A stretch of 64,000 nucleotides of DNA from Emydura subglobosa (Eukaryota; Chordata; Testudines; Chelidae), in the NCBI GenBank assembly GCA_007922225.1, contig ML680098.1, forward strand, positions 4,695,679-4,759,678, read 5' to 3'. A program made the position numbers and the translations under genes. The notes below the pieces were generated by a model. It was given only the letters and a program-made list of their open reading frames with translations, made no database searches and was not told the DNA's origin. Shown one piece after another: positions 36,291 to 47,700 of the stretch. How positions within the stretch are numbered: position 1 is the first letter of the stretch; every line of letters begins with the position of its first letter.

Positions 36291-38836
36291 TGTAACGTGA
36301 TCAAAAATATCTTGAATAGCTGCAAATAGCACAGGCTGAGCTGAAGCAGCAAACTATTTTGTAGCACACAACTTGTGTTATTAATACACACAAATCTACT
36401 CAACACAGAAGCTCCACTGTAGTGTGAAGCTCTTTGAGACAATGTCTAGGGTTACTATATTGCACTTACTACTGAAGTAACTATATCTAACAGCATCTCA
36501 CAGAGAAGGCACACTGTAGAAGTTTAAACTTGATTTAACTTATATGGGGCTCTCAGTTTCTGTGAGAGAAGCAACGGCCTGCACATCCCTTTTTGGTGGA
36601 TGTAAGGAGCAACACCAACTAGGAAGGAGCTGAGATCCTGTTTCAACAGCTGGAAATGAGGCTTACACACCTGCAATTATGGTCAATAGATATATAGCAT
36701 CTACGAGGAGGGCTCTAACTGGGAGTTTAATGGTTAGGGGACTAAAGCTGCCATTCATGAAAGTCTATCATTTAGCATACAGGCCAGGGACTTTGTTTCT
36801 AGGGGAAAAAATGTGTATGGCCATGGGGTGCAAAGGGGATGGAGGGGAGAGACGAACTACAGAGAATACCCAAATGCTATGTGAGTTGGGTCGCTCCCAT
36901 AATGAGAAGAGTGGCCACACAACTTTGTGTTTTAGTAACCCCATTGTTGTAGTAACTGCTGATAAAACTGATTGGTGCATAACAGGGACTTTTTTGAAAA
37001 TTTTACTTAAGTCACTAAGGCTCAAGTGCCTAAACCATTAAATAAATGTCAGCCTGAACACTGAATTTGTTTAAACATACACAAGATAACACACTACCTG
37101 CTAAACAGCTATATCCACTTAGTGCCTCTCTTAGCCAGAACTGGATCATTGCCCTAGTACACTGTTTGGATATGTGGTCTTTTAGATGAGATTTAAAATC
37201 ACAGTCCAGGCCATTTGTGGCTGCTGAAGTGTCTAGGATGGGCACTTTTTTGTAACATTAGGGATTTTAACTTTAGTTACCTGGACAAACTCCAACTTGG
37301 GTAGTTACACACTTACTCTATAATCCCTGTGAGCAGATAACATTCTCCACTTCCTATTCTTAGGGCTGCAGCAACTGCCTCTAGGCGGCTTAACGCTATC
37401 TCAAACACACATAGAAAAGCAACTTTGTACAATTAATAAAATCTGTAAAAAGCAAGTTTGGATCCAGCTTCATTAATGTAAAATCATTATCGTTAATACA
37501 GGAGATAAAGGTTGGCAGTTGCAACCTGCTGCAACCAGCGGTAAAAACAAAACCAGCAGAAGCCCCATGGTTGTTATTTCCCAATTTTCAAGGACCACCT
37601 AGCACAAAAGCATACTGGGGAAGTCTTTTATAAAAAAGAGTAAACCCATGCTGGGTAGTAGTTCAGTTAGCAGTCAGAAAGCAGGGAGAACTTAGAAAAA
37701 AGGGAGCTAAATTCCCATCTGTCTGGAAACATTAGAAGCAAGTGAATGCCTGAGATTAACCTGGAAGCTTCTGTGCCACAGGATAGAGACAACACCCAAC
37801 TCTGTCTTTATCATGTCCGACTCAGACAGTTCATCAGGGGGCTTTAACCAACATCTGGCAAATACCGGGACATGAATGAAAGCTAGCAGGATGAAGATCA
37901 ATCCAAACATGGCTGCAGTGACAACAATAGGTTAGGGGAAGCAGCCTTAAGACACGGCAAGGGTAATTTCAACCCCTCTACCTGAGGGTATTGTCCACCA
38001 TTGGTAACTTGGTTTTGCAACCTCGGTTGTTTCTTTAGGGTGGGGGGGAGAGAGTGAGCATTTGTTGTATGTTCCTAACAAAATGACCAGGAATATTTTT
38101 CCGCCTGTTCAAGGAACAAGGATTGACCAATGGGAGCTCCTAGTCGTTACTGACTAACAGGTGCTGAAGCACTACTGAAATGGACGTGGCCAGCCCTCCT
38201 GGTCTCCACTCCTCAATCTCCCCCAGTGTGGTTTTTTTGTTTGTTTGTCTGTCTGTTTGTCCTGCTTTGGGGGGGGGTGGGGTGCTTTTGATTTGTTTTT
38301 CCTTTGTTTTCCTTTCTCCTTTGTAAAAAAAGGTATTACATATTATTTGTTTCATCTAAGCCACTGTTGCATGAAAGACTGTTACACACCAGTTAATACA
38401 CCTGATTAAACTGTTCTTTTCCTAATAGGGCACAAACTCAGGATAACACTTTTCTAAGGCAGCCCAACTGTAACCCAAAAATAGCAGAAGTCCAGCCGAA
38501 CCTGGTAGGATGCTTCTATTAGCAAACGTTACCTTTTCCTAGGTCATAAAATCCCTTACTTACTTTTCACTGTTCATGTAACTTTAAGTCCTAATTTAAG
38601 GGGGGAGATTTTAAGTGTATCCTATGTATGCATTACTCAGTGCAGGGCAAACGTTTTCCTGCCAATAATAATAATATATCAGTTGTGCAAACAAAACCAA
38701 GAGCCTTGGCATTTTGACGCTATGGTTTAATCCAAACGATCTTACTTTTGACCCCAGTATGCCTATCATGTTTCTCATACTCCACATGCACATGGAATAT
38801 CATCATTTCAAGGTAAAATCTCCAGGGGAAATTAAA
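36291..38836. other. Non-coding DNA with low-complexity tract
   Basis: 'gaaaattttacttaagtcac' followed by 'taaggc' near 36995-37022 is a fragment of the sauropsid 'ttttgaaaatttta' palindromes. A 120-codon plus-strand open frame (36679-37041) ends in that repeat and has no family, so I reject it as a gene. The stretch 37580-38170 is GC-balanced with LTR-like flavour but no firm signal. 38226-38340 is a T/G-rich low-complexity run with (TTTG)n, (TGTC)n and a G8 run. Confidence 0.4.
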
Positions 38837-38936
38837 GCCTTGATCTTGCAAAGGCTTACGCATGTGTTTAATTTCAGTGGAACTATCCAAAGTGTGTGAA
38901 GACACGCACATGCATAAGTCTTTACAGAATCAAGAC
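38837..38936. mobile_element. Palindromic MITE with 30-bp arms
   Basis: The arm 'gccttgatcttgcaaaggct' and onward (38837-38866) matches the reverse complement of 38907-38936 at 24 of 30 positions. Length is 100 bp. It belongs to the 'cctgatcctgcaaagacttacgcacgtg' family, one of the most frequent short palindromes of turtle and crocodilian DNA by my recollection. Confidence 0.75.
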
Positions 38937-41489
38937 CTAAATGTTTTTTAACATTAACAGAAATGACTGTCATTTATAGTCCACTCCCACAAGACACTTA
39001 TTACAGGGTGGAGAGTTTACAAAAACGAATCTGCTATTACTCTGCATGTAATCCGTTTACTTCCAACTTTCCTGTCAGTAAGACTATTCATGGTAGGAAG
39101 AACTAGTCCTGGTAGAAGTTTGTAGAATCAGGTGCTTAGCCACTAATATACTGAAAACACAGTATTAGATTACAGAATCTAAAAATGGTACCTTCAAACT
39201 ATTTTTATTACTTTTAATAAAACAATTAAGCAAGAGTAGATTAAGAAAAATGTTAAAATAATATGCATTATAAATAGAGCACTAATCTTGTTTTACAAAA
39301 ATATTAATTGTGTATTGCTGACACTGAAATATCACTGGCAGCTATGTTTCTGTTCAAGTTTTTAACCACACACCTTTCAGTTTTGACAGCTTTTACAGCA
39401 GTCTAACACATACCAAAATTGTGGCACTGGAAGAAAGTGAAAGTCAGCTGCAGAAGGAAACCATCACCAGAAAAAGGGAAAAAAAAAGAATGTTGGTAGC
39501 AACCTCAAGACACCTCAAGACACTTCATCAGCTCACTTGGTCATGCCACCTGCTCGGAAAGTGGCAGTTTCAAAATATTTCCTGATCTAAAAAGAAGGCA
39601 GACTATGTCAACTGCTCCAGCAGCACACTAACTTTCAGAATTGCATCATCATAGACCAGAGAGGAAAGTACTAATCTCAGTTTTTGGCTGGAGACATGTA
39701 CATTGCTGGGAAAGGATAAACACTAACCTAGAAATGAATGGGTGAGCCTATGTAATAAGAAATTTGTACTCTTCTGCCAACCGAAACAAGGGGGAAAAGT
39801 CTCAAACCAACTGTCTTTTAAAATTAAAAAACCTTAATCTAACCGATAAAAAAATAAAATAGGAACAAGTCTGCCCTCATTCCGAAGGTAAGATTGGGGA
39901 AAGTGAGTAGATAAGAGAAGAAAAATTAGCTTATATCACGTAAAGAGTTTAATGAGAAAGACAGTGGAATAGCAATAGTAGGAAAAATACTAACACAATG
40001 ATTGCCAAATTCAGAGATGCATTTTTTAGTCAAGAAAGGCTTCAATGTACTACTTAGTCTTCTAAGGCATTTCTTTGCACTTTTAGGGAAAGCTGATAGT
40101 AGGGAGTCATATTGTTACTTTTGATCATTTCCTCTGCATGAAGAAACATTCACTATTCTAAGCTTTACTTGCAATGACAAAAAAATTTAAAAGTTCTTAA
40201 AAAATGAAAATCCCTTTTTTTCAAAAACCTCACTAGTTTCTGTTCTTGGTGATTGATTTCAATAAAATGTTCAGGTGTACACATTAATAACATTACACGT
40301 GTGATAAAGTGAATATTCTTTTAAAATCTGACCTGTAATAAATTCTATAAATTCTGATTGCTAGTTATTCAAGTCATCAAAGCTTTGCCAACAATAGCCA
40401 GCAGAGGTCTATTACTGAAGTGGTATTAATATAGACATCATCACCAATTCAAAGCAGATAATAAAGGACTGACACATTTATTATCATTATTAATTAACAG
40501 TTTTCTGAGATGGAATTAAATCAATATGCTGCTCTGATATCATTTTAACTAGTTATGCAAATCAAACATTTAGAGCCCATGAACGCATATAAATGCCATT
40601 CAAAATTCACTTCACACTTATTACTGTACTATCAGAACTTTCAGGCTTTGCTAGTAAAAAAAGGACTTAATGCTCATTTAATTACACTCAGACATAAAGC
40701 TTATGGAATGAAAGTTGAAATAGCTGATTAGTTAGGAAGTCACAGTGAGGCTATAACACTAGGGATAGACAATGAGATAATAATGTGAAAATGCAGCGCT
40801 TTTGCTCAGAGTTGTTCTGGCAGATCCTATTAAAAAGAACAATGACATGTGTAGGAGAAAATGTTTTAAAATTACAAAGTTGAGGAATCTTTGTTAAAGC
40901 TAGGGAGAAAAAGAAACCACTACTTGTCATTTATATAAATAGAAAAAGGCTAGGTTAAATCATGTAATATTTTTTCTAATTACACAATGATGATATTTAA
41001 ACTTTTAGGTGTGAAATTTTAACTATTTGTCTGCATAAACAACAACAACATGAAACCCTGTTGGTCAGGATCACACTTTTGAATATATACAGTGGAAGAG
41101 ACTGCCACAGTCAGAGGATTAGCAATGACTGACCTGGTGAAGGGCTTTTGATTGATGCCACCTGGAGGCGACAGTCTGTCAGACTAAGTGCCGATGGTAA
41201 GGTCAATGCTCACCCTGACTTGGCCAGTCATATCAAGCCTTTGACAAATGTGGCGTAGTTCCAGCCAAACCCTACAGCATTATGGAAAAGAGCATCTCTA
41301 AAGAGGCCTTCACCATGCTGAGCTGAGAATGGCTGATAAAGGAAGATAATAGACAATGCAATAAGCAATGCATAAGCCTATTTATGAACATTTTGGAAAG
41401 CTATCAGACCGCCAGTAAGAAACATGCTATAGCTTCATTTAGAGGGTGAGCATCAAATGCCTAGATTCCCAGGAACATAGGTTCTCATG
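38937..41489. other. AT-rich unique DNA, conserved-element candidate
   Basis: No gene is supported. The part 40400-40760 is repeat-free and contains an octamer motif atgcaaat (40555-40562) and several ATTA/TAAT cores, so it may be regulatory. A 12-bp tandem 'cctcaagacacctcaagaca' lies near 39504. Confidence 0.45.
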
Positions 41490-41740
41490 AGTTCCATGAG
41501 GGTAAGGAAGTGGGGAGGGGGAGAGGGACATGGGAGTGCTTCAGATGAGCCTTTAAGAGCTGATATTCTGCCAGCTCTACATGAATATTCAAGATTCAAT
41601 GGCACACTTTGCAAGAGGGTTGTAGTGGCTTTACCTCAAATTTACCCTCTCTCAACTGCTATGCCCTTTGGTGCATTGCTGGTTATGTGCCTGGTGGCAG
41701 CCCTCCTCTCCTCCCCCCCATTAGAGATGCCCAAATTTCA
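41490..41740 (+). repeat. Ancient amniote SINE-like relic
   Basis: Landmarks run in order: 'agatgagcctttaagagctg', 'ggcacactttgcaagagggt', 'aatttaccctctctcaactg', 'ctatgccctttggtgcattg' and 'ctggttatgtgcctg'. I associate these with an old dispersed repeat reading 'agatgagac.ttaaa', 'ggcacttttcacaagag' and 'ggctggttatgtgtctg'. The 139-codon open frame across it is therefore not a gene. Confidence 0.5.
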
Positions 41741-42654
41741 GCAGTACATTAGGCATACTATACGGGCTGTTATGGGTTTGACTTGGCTCCACCAGCATTC
41801 AAGAGGGATGAAGATCTGCCACCTGAAAAATAAAATACCTAATTTTATAATGCTTGCAAGAAAGCATTGGCAACCAGGTAGCAACCTTGCAATTTTTCCT
41901 TCGTAAAGGGACAACATGCTGCATACCTCTGGGACGATGTGCATCAAAATCTTCAAAAGAAGGTTCCCAAAAAGTAGAATCATCTGTCTTGTAAAAGGGA
42001 TCATATGCGCATTCTGGCAAAGTAGAATTTAGAGGTTGATATAACCTTTTCATGAGACTATTAAGCTACTTTAGAAAGGCATCAGACTTCAAAAGACTAG
42101 CATGGTTTAGACAGATTCTATTGTCCAAGTGATTTCCAAGAATAAAAATGTAGGTAAAAAAAATCTATGACTCAAAAAAGAGAAAAGAGACATTGTTTTA
42201 ACCAGTTCAGCTTTCTAATTCAGATGGAATTTCATGTTGGTCTGGAGACCACCTTATCTAGAGAATTGAAAATACCAGCGTCACTATATTTGTCATCTGG
42301 CATGTATGGTCAAGTAGGAACAACAGTTCAACTGCGATCTATGGAAAACTAGTAGTATGACTAAAGTCTGGAATTGGACTCTTTCCTGGCCATTTTTAGA
42401 GTCTCTGAGAAGAAGCACCCCTGTGTAAAGGCACTTGAAAATGATAAAGATATTTTAGTTAATGCTTGTAGATAGGTTCTACTCTCCGTTTGGCTATGAA
42501 ATTTATCAAAGGCTAGACTGGTGAACTAGTACCCGTCTAGGTGAAAACCATTTGATTGAGATGTGTTAGAGAATCTCCAAGATAAGATCCCACTACCTGT
42601 TAGATCTCTTTCACTTAGCCAGCTTGCTTGAAAAATGAAACTTTCACTAAAACT
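41741..42654. other. Non-coding DNA, nothing assigned
   Basis: No gene is supported. The right part may include more of the 5' end of the LINE that follows, but no endonuclease motif could be recognised. Confidence 0.4.
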
Positions 42655-44740
42655 TGTGAAATGCTGGCATTCAGAACTAAACATCCCAACAAAGAATGGT
42701 TATCTGAGGAGGCAGAAAATAGAAGCAATATGGAAAATTAAGCAAACTAAATCAAGCAAGAACAAGTACATAGACAAAGCAATTCCAGAAGGGATAAGCT
42801 TTAAAGAATAAAGAGGCTAAAAAGAGTACAAGGGAAGATTAACGAGACTTTATAGACAAAATGGCAACAGATGCACAGGCTGCTGCAGCACAAAATGATA
42901 TGAAGATACTGTACAGCATCAGTAGACAGGTATCCTGAAGAAAAACAATTATCAACCCATCAGTTCAAGACAGCAAAGGCAACTTAACAATGGAGACAAT
43001 TAAATATATGGAAGCAGTACTTTAGTAAACTACTCAATGGCAAGTCAGCGTCCAAGACACTAGGAAAAAGATCTGGACATTGAATTATGAAGTTGAGAGG
43101 GCAATAAATTGGTTAAAAAGTGGAAAGGCACCAGGTCTGGATAACATTCCAGAGGTTCTTAAGATAGACTTGAAGAACAGTAGACATTTTGATAACAGGC
43201 CACTGACAAAAGATATGAAAGAGGAAAAAAAATACCCAGAGGAAATAAAGATGCCAAGTGTAAAAGCTGGAGGGGCATTGCATAGTGTCTATCCCAAGTA
43301 AAGTTTTTACATGTATTATTCTAGAGAGAATAAACAAAGTAGTAGATTCGAGGTTATGACAAGAATATGCATGTTTCAGAGAGGAAAAACTGTGTATAGA
43401 TCAAATAGTAACCCTATGTACCATCCTGGAACTGTTAATCGAATGGTAGTCGTTGCTTTTATTAGTTTTGTGGATTTTCAAAAAAGCCTTTGCGACAGTG
43501 GATAGAATAATTTTACGGAAGCTATTTCACCACTATGGAATCTCTCAGAAATTTGTGACCATCGTTCAGAGCTTCTATGAAAATACGACATGCCTATACA
43601 TAACAAAAAAACAAACAAACTAAGCCATTCAAAGTTAAAACAAGTGTCAGACAAGAATGTCTTATGTCACCCATAATCATTTTACTGGTAGCGGATCAGT
43701 AATAAGACCACAGAACAACTAAGGGCCATACAATGAACTTTCACACAGAAGTTAGAGGAACAGACTTTGCAGATTACATCAGTTTACTATCCCATAATCA
43801 ATGAGATGCAAGCCAAAATAAATCATCTCTAGGATTATGCATAATTCGTAAGGTTGAAATTCAACAGAGAAAACTAAAACCATGAGAATCAACTCAACAC
43901 CAACAACACTTTCTGAGACCGATGTAAAAGATGTCCAATATTTCCCATATCTTGGCAGCATTGTAAGTATGAAAGTAGAACAGACAAAGATGTTAAGGCT
44001 AGAATAGCAAAAGCCAAAAATGCCTTTATAATTCTAAAGCTGATCTGGAGAAACAGAAATCTTGCCCTCCGAATTGGCCCTTCACAACACGCAGTGGGAG
44101 CTGCCCCTCAAAGCCTTCTGCACCCCCACCCTCTGCGTGTCATGAAGGGCTGGCCCGGCACCCCCCCCACAGGCCAGAGTGTGAGGCCGCCCCATCCGAA
44201 CCGGCACCAGGCCTGAAGCAGGAGAGGCAGGCACCACACAGTGGGTAAGTGCGGGGGGGGAGAGGAGGGATGGCGAAGCTTGACAGAGCTTGATTCTGTT
44301 GCCCTGCTCAGGAGGAGGTAAGCATTATGTTCTCCCCCACCCCCAGGTAAAGACCCCCCCCCCAGGGGGGCACCATAGCACCCAAAATACTCTTGCCCTG
44401 CGCGGGGGGTAGGAGGCCGTGCATGAGGCCTGGGGAGGGCCCAAATGCAGGCTTGGCCCCCAGGCACCAGGCGGGGTGCCCACAGTGTGGTTTGCCCTGG
44501 GCCCTACACGCCTCTAGGGACAGCCCTGGTGAAGGTTCTATGTTCCGCACTGAATGGAGAGGCATAAGAAAGAGAAGCAGCTTCAATTTAAGCCTTTAAC
44601 TTGGAATCCAAAGACTTTCTTACACTCCTTGGGAGAGGCCTGGGAAAGACAGGTGGGAACACTTGCTGAATCTGGCTTAATCATCAGATAAGGATCAGTG
44701 GAAATAGTTCTCAGTATTCACTTCTAGCCCCAGTGTACTA
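42655..44740 (+). pseudogene. Decayed RTE-like LINE, reverse transcriptase remnants
   Basis: Pieces of one non-LTR reverse transcriptase appear in correct order across frames. The pre-RT linker shows 'DKMATEAQAAAAQNDMK' (about 42855-42905). 'EVERAINWLKSGKAPGLDNI' (43092-43150) is the finger motif before RT domain 1. 'VDFQKS' (about 43470) is the A-motif region, normally FVDFEKAFDS. 'KLFHHYGISQKFVTIVQSFY' (43520-43578) and 'VKTSVRQECLMSP' (43636-43673, usually VKTGVRQGCLMSP) follow. 'DFADYISLLSHN' (about 43763-43797) is the FADD catalytic box, with the second aspartate apparently lost. 'FPYLGSIVS' and 'DVKARIAKAKNAFIILKLIW' lie at 43942-44050. After a nested insertion, 'PLTWNP' (44594-44611) is the C-terminal 'ALTWNP' block. 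Stops and frameshifts throughout mean it is inactive. It is 5'-truncated. The clade is RTE-like, not resolved further. Confidence 0.8.
44077..44527 (-). mobile_element. GC-rich insertion nested in the LINE
   Basis: Base composition jumps to very GC-rich exactly between two LINE coding blocks that should be near neighbours. The left edge holds an inverted repeat: 'gcccttcacaacacgcag' (44077-44094) pairs with 44133-44150 at 16 of 18 positions. C and G runs follow, including C10-A-G6 at 44354-44370. On the minus strand the right edge begins 'cagggctgtccctagaggc', which recalls the 'agggccggccctag' repeats of turtles. Minus-strand open frames of 119 and 92 codons are proline/glycine-rich artefacts of the composition. 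No target duplication was found, so the edges are approximate. Confidence 0.55.
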
Positions 44741-46091
44741 CACAAGGATAATTAACAAGCTTCTGAAAGGAGCTTAGATCACTAATGGCTGCTCAGCTGG
44801 ACCATGACCATCTAGAAGACATAGGAGATTTTGCTATATAGGGAGCCAGAACCGCTGAGAAAGAGACTGGGATTTAAGAACCTTCCTTTACTTTAAACTC
44901 CATCAGTCCAAAAGTTACAGCACATTTGTGGCAAAGAAAAATTTCCATTATCCCTGGTTCTTTAACATGAGATAGCAGTTCCAGGAGAATGAACAGTATG
45001 TCGCTGTCATGCTCACGGTCTGAGCTGCTAGCCTGCTTTGCTCACCACAGGATTATGAATAGATGCCAGAGAGGGCAGGATACAATAAGGCCACCAGAGC
45101 AGCTCAGTGCCTTTTGCTACAATAAGTTGCTTTGATTTGCAATTTCAGGACTGAGCCCAGGGACCAGAGGGATTTTCTTTCTAAAAGCAGGAGAAGCTGC
45201 TGCTGCTGCTAAGAGAAAAGTGTGCTGCTGCTAAAAACCCTCTGCTGTATGTGTTAAACGCAACTGGGTACTGCGACTTTTGGTGCAGTCCCACACACCA
45301 ACTAACCTCATCCCAATTAATTTCCCACCCACTCCTGCAAATCATCTGATTTAGGAGTACTGAGGCAGTTTGGAAGAGAAGGTGGTAACAAACAAGGGCT
45401 AGAAAGAGGAGATCCCAGACTGTTTGCCTACTAAGTGGAGGGCTGGCTCACAATGGAGCCATTGTTGAGAACCTGGAGGGAAGGCAGGCCAACCAGTGGT
45501 TGTGGTGCTAGAACCACTTTACTGAAATCACCCCAGATAGTCTCCAGTTTGTTGTGCATTAAAGCAGGAGATAGCTAATGTGCAGATTCAAGGAGCTGCA
45601 AATCTTTCCAGTGTGGGAAAAGCAGTGAGGAAAGCCTCTGGTGCTATGGGAATGCTCTCCAAAATACTGCAGCCAATTATAAAATGAAAAATTCCTTTGG
45701 CAGTACAGAAGGCAGAAGGGACTAGGAGACTGACCCTCCAGTGCTATAGTGAAAAGGGAAGCCAACTACCTAGGCAATTGAGGGGTCTTCTTACAGCCAT
45801 TTCCTTCCTCTCCCACTTCTGGAAAAGGAGAAAAAATATTTTTCCAGGGGATGTTTCCTTGAAACCCGCTCGCTTTCACAGGGAAGAAAAAAAAATCCAG
45901 GGTCCTTCATGGTATAGACCCTAAGGAGGGCATAGCTGGTTCACATTTCTGATGACCTCCATCTTTTGTTCTTCTGACATCAGAGGCCTCCAGGGCTAAA
46001 AGCCTGAGTTTCTACAGGTAGAATTGAAGAGCCAGACACTGTAGATGGGGATGAGAGGACCATACCTCACACATTAAGAAAGAGGATTAAT
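44741..46091. other. Non-coding DNA with GCT repeat
   Basis: (GCT)n lies at 45196-45210 and again at 45223-45231. No gene or named repeat is seen. The composition is closer to balanced than most of the window. Confidence 0.45.
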
Positions 46092-46320
46092 ATATTTGTA
46101 ATACTTCAGTAGCAGCCCAATCGTGATCAGGGCCCAACTGAGCTAGGGTTTGTACAAATACAGACAGAGTCCCTGAAGAACTGACAATCCTTCATTTGCA
46201 AAACAGGAAGGAAATATAGAGCTCTGCCTCTATTAGCTGATTGAATAGGATTACTCGTGAGCTATTACTTCTCTGAAAAGCAGTAGATCCAATGTAGATG
46301 AAAGGTACAATGGTTTAGTG
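46092..46320 (+). repeat. MIR/CORE-like SINE relic, sauropsid type
   Basis: 'atttgtaatacttcagtagc' opens the copy, followed by 'gtgatcagggcccaactgag', 'ctagggtttgtacaaataca' and 'gagtccctgaagaactgaca'. This is the same series as the copy at 5581 ('attaccatagcaccc', 'attgggccccactgg', 'agagtttacaat'). It ends near 'ggtttagtgcaccagcctc', the usual 'ctcta.ccactaggcca' position. Confidence 0.65.
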
Positions 46321-46426
46321 CACCAGCCTCTCTCCTCTAGAAATCCTCCTTAGGTCAGAAGGGATAATGAAATAGCTGGTCTCCTCCTATCACTCAGAGC
46401 TCATTACAAAATCACTACACACTGAT

Positions 46427-46577
46427 AAAAATGCAGCATAACTGGCAGCTCTTAACCAAGAAAGGCCCAGAACTGGAACAGCAGAGTGGTATTTGGCCAA
46501 GAAAAATGCAGCATAACTGGCAGCTCTTGACCAAGAAAGGCCCTGAACTGGAACAGCAGAAGTGGAATTTGGCCAAG
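46427..46577. repeat. 75-bp tandem duplication
   Basis: Copy 1 (46427-46501) and copy 2 (46502-46577) both begin 'aaaaatgcagcataactggc' and end 'ttggccaag'. They differ at a handful of positions (for example cttaacc/cttgacc and cccagaac/ccctgaac) plus a one-base indel. High identity suggests a fairly recent local duplication. Confidence 0.95.
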
Positions 46578-46924
46578 ATAGAAAGGCATTGACAGAGCTG
46601 TGGGAAAGATGTGCCAGTTGCTTCTCATAGCACTGGATCCGTGCTGAGAGTCATTTTCTCTCATGAGCACTAAATAAGAGCAAGAAGTCTGAAGTAGGTT
46701 TGGGAGTGGTGGCAAGGATGATTGTAGAAAATCTAGACAGGGGCTTAATTATCTAAATGTGATGCTATCATGAGAAAGGTTACTTATCCAGTATTTCTCT
46801 TAGTAACTAGCCTCTGAAATTGTAACCATGAAGTGTAATATATATATTCCTGAAATCACTGACCATATATGCAAACCTCTCACAGCTCCTAGTACCAACC
46901 ACCCCATGTGTGCGCCATCCTAGG

Positions 46925-47700
46925 GCTATGAGCACTCAAAAGGTCTTTTCCTGTAAGGGCTGCTCTGGGACAGGGAGGGGCTGAGCACCAGAACTGTGAG
47001 CAGCGAGTCTGCGCCTCCTGTACTCTCAGTAAGCCCTCTACCAGTACCCAGAAAGCATGGAGAAAAAGTCATCTGACTCAGATACAGAGGGACAAAAGCT
47101 GGACCAGAAGGAGGGAAAAGAATAGATTTGGACAAAGTCTGGTGAGACTGGGACTGGTGGGGCAAGGGGATGCTAGGACTGGAGTTGGTGAGAGAAATGG
47201 GGCAGGCCACTGGGAGAAAGAAGTCAGAGTTCTAACATCAGATCAGACAGGGAAACATGGGAAGACTTGGACTGGATGGACAAGGAACTAGTGAGGTGAA
47301 AGAAGAGAAAGATTTGACAAGGAGCTAGGGGGCAGGGGACGAACTGGAAACATTTGGGCAGAGAGAGTGGGACGAGGAGCCAGGAAGGGGAGAGGGAGAC
47401 AGATTGCATGAGGATCCTCGGGGGAGAGAGTGTAGGACTGCAAGGTAGCAGAGTAAGGAAAGAGACAGTTCAGACAAGGGGCCAGAAGGGGGCACTGGAA
47501 CTTGTTGGACAAGAAGAATGAGCCTGGGGATGAGAAGCCTGAGGAACGGAGTTTGGGACAGGGACAATGAGTAAAGGGTGGATGACAGACAGGACTGGGA
47601 AAGGAACAGGTTAGAGGCGACAGGTCTAATGGGATCAAACTCTGGGTAAATGGGCAGAAGAGTCTGTCCCCAGTAGTGCACACGACGTCCCTCTGAGCAT
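46925..47700. repeat. Long purine-rich, degenerate repetitive tract
   Basis: For over 700 bp the plus strand is dominated by G and A. Words such as 'gacaaggaactag', 'gacaaggagctaggggg', 'gacaaggggccagaagg' and 'gggactgg' recur with irregular spacing, as in an eroded minisatellite. On the minus strand this yields open frames up to 131 codons rich in Ser/Pro/Leu, which are composition artefacts. Confidence 0.6.

Noticed and set aside
36679..37041. 120-codon plus-strand open frame
   Set aside because: It ends in a palindromic repeat fragment and shows no domain; chance is the simpler explanation.
41487..41906. 139-codon plus-strand open frame
   Set aside because: Its first half is an ancient SINE-like relic and no protein family fits.
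44108..44467. 119-codon Gly/Pro-rich minus-strand open frame
   Set aside because: It lies wholly in the GC-rich nested insertion, where stop codons are rare by chance.
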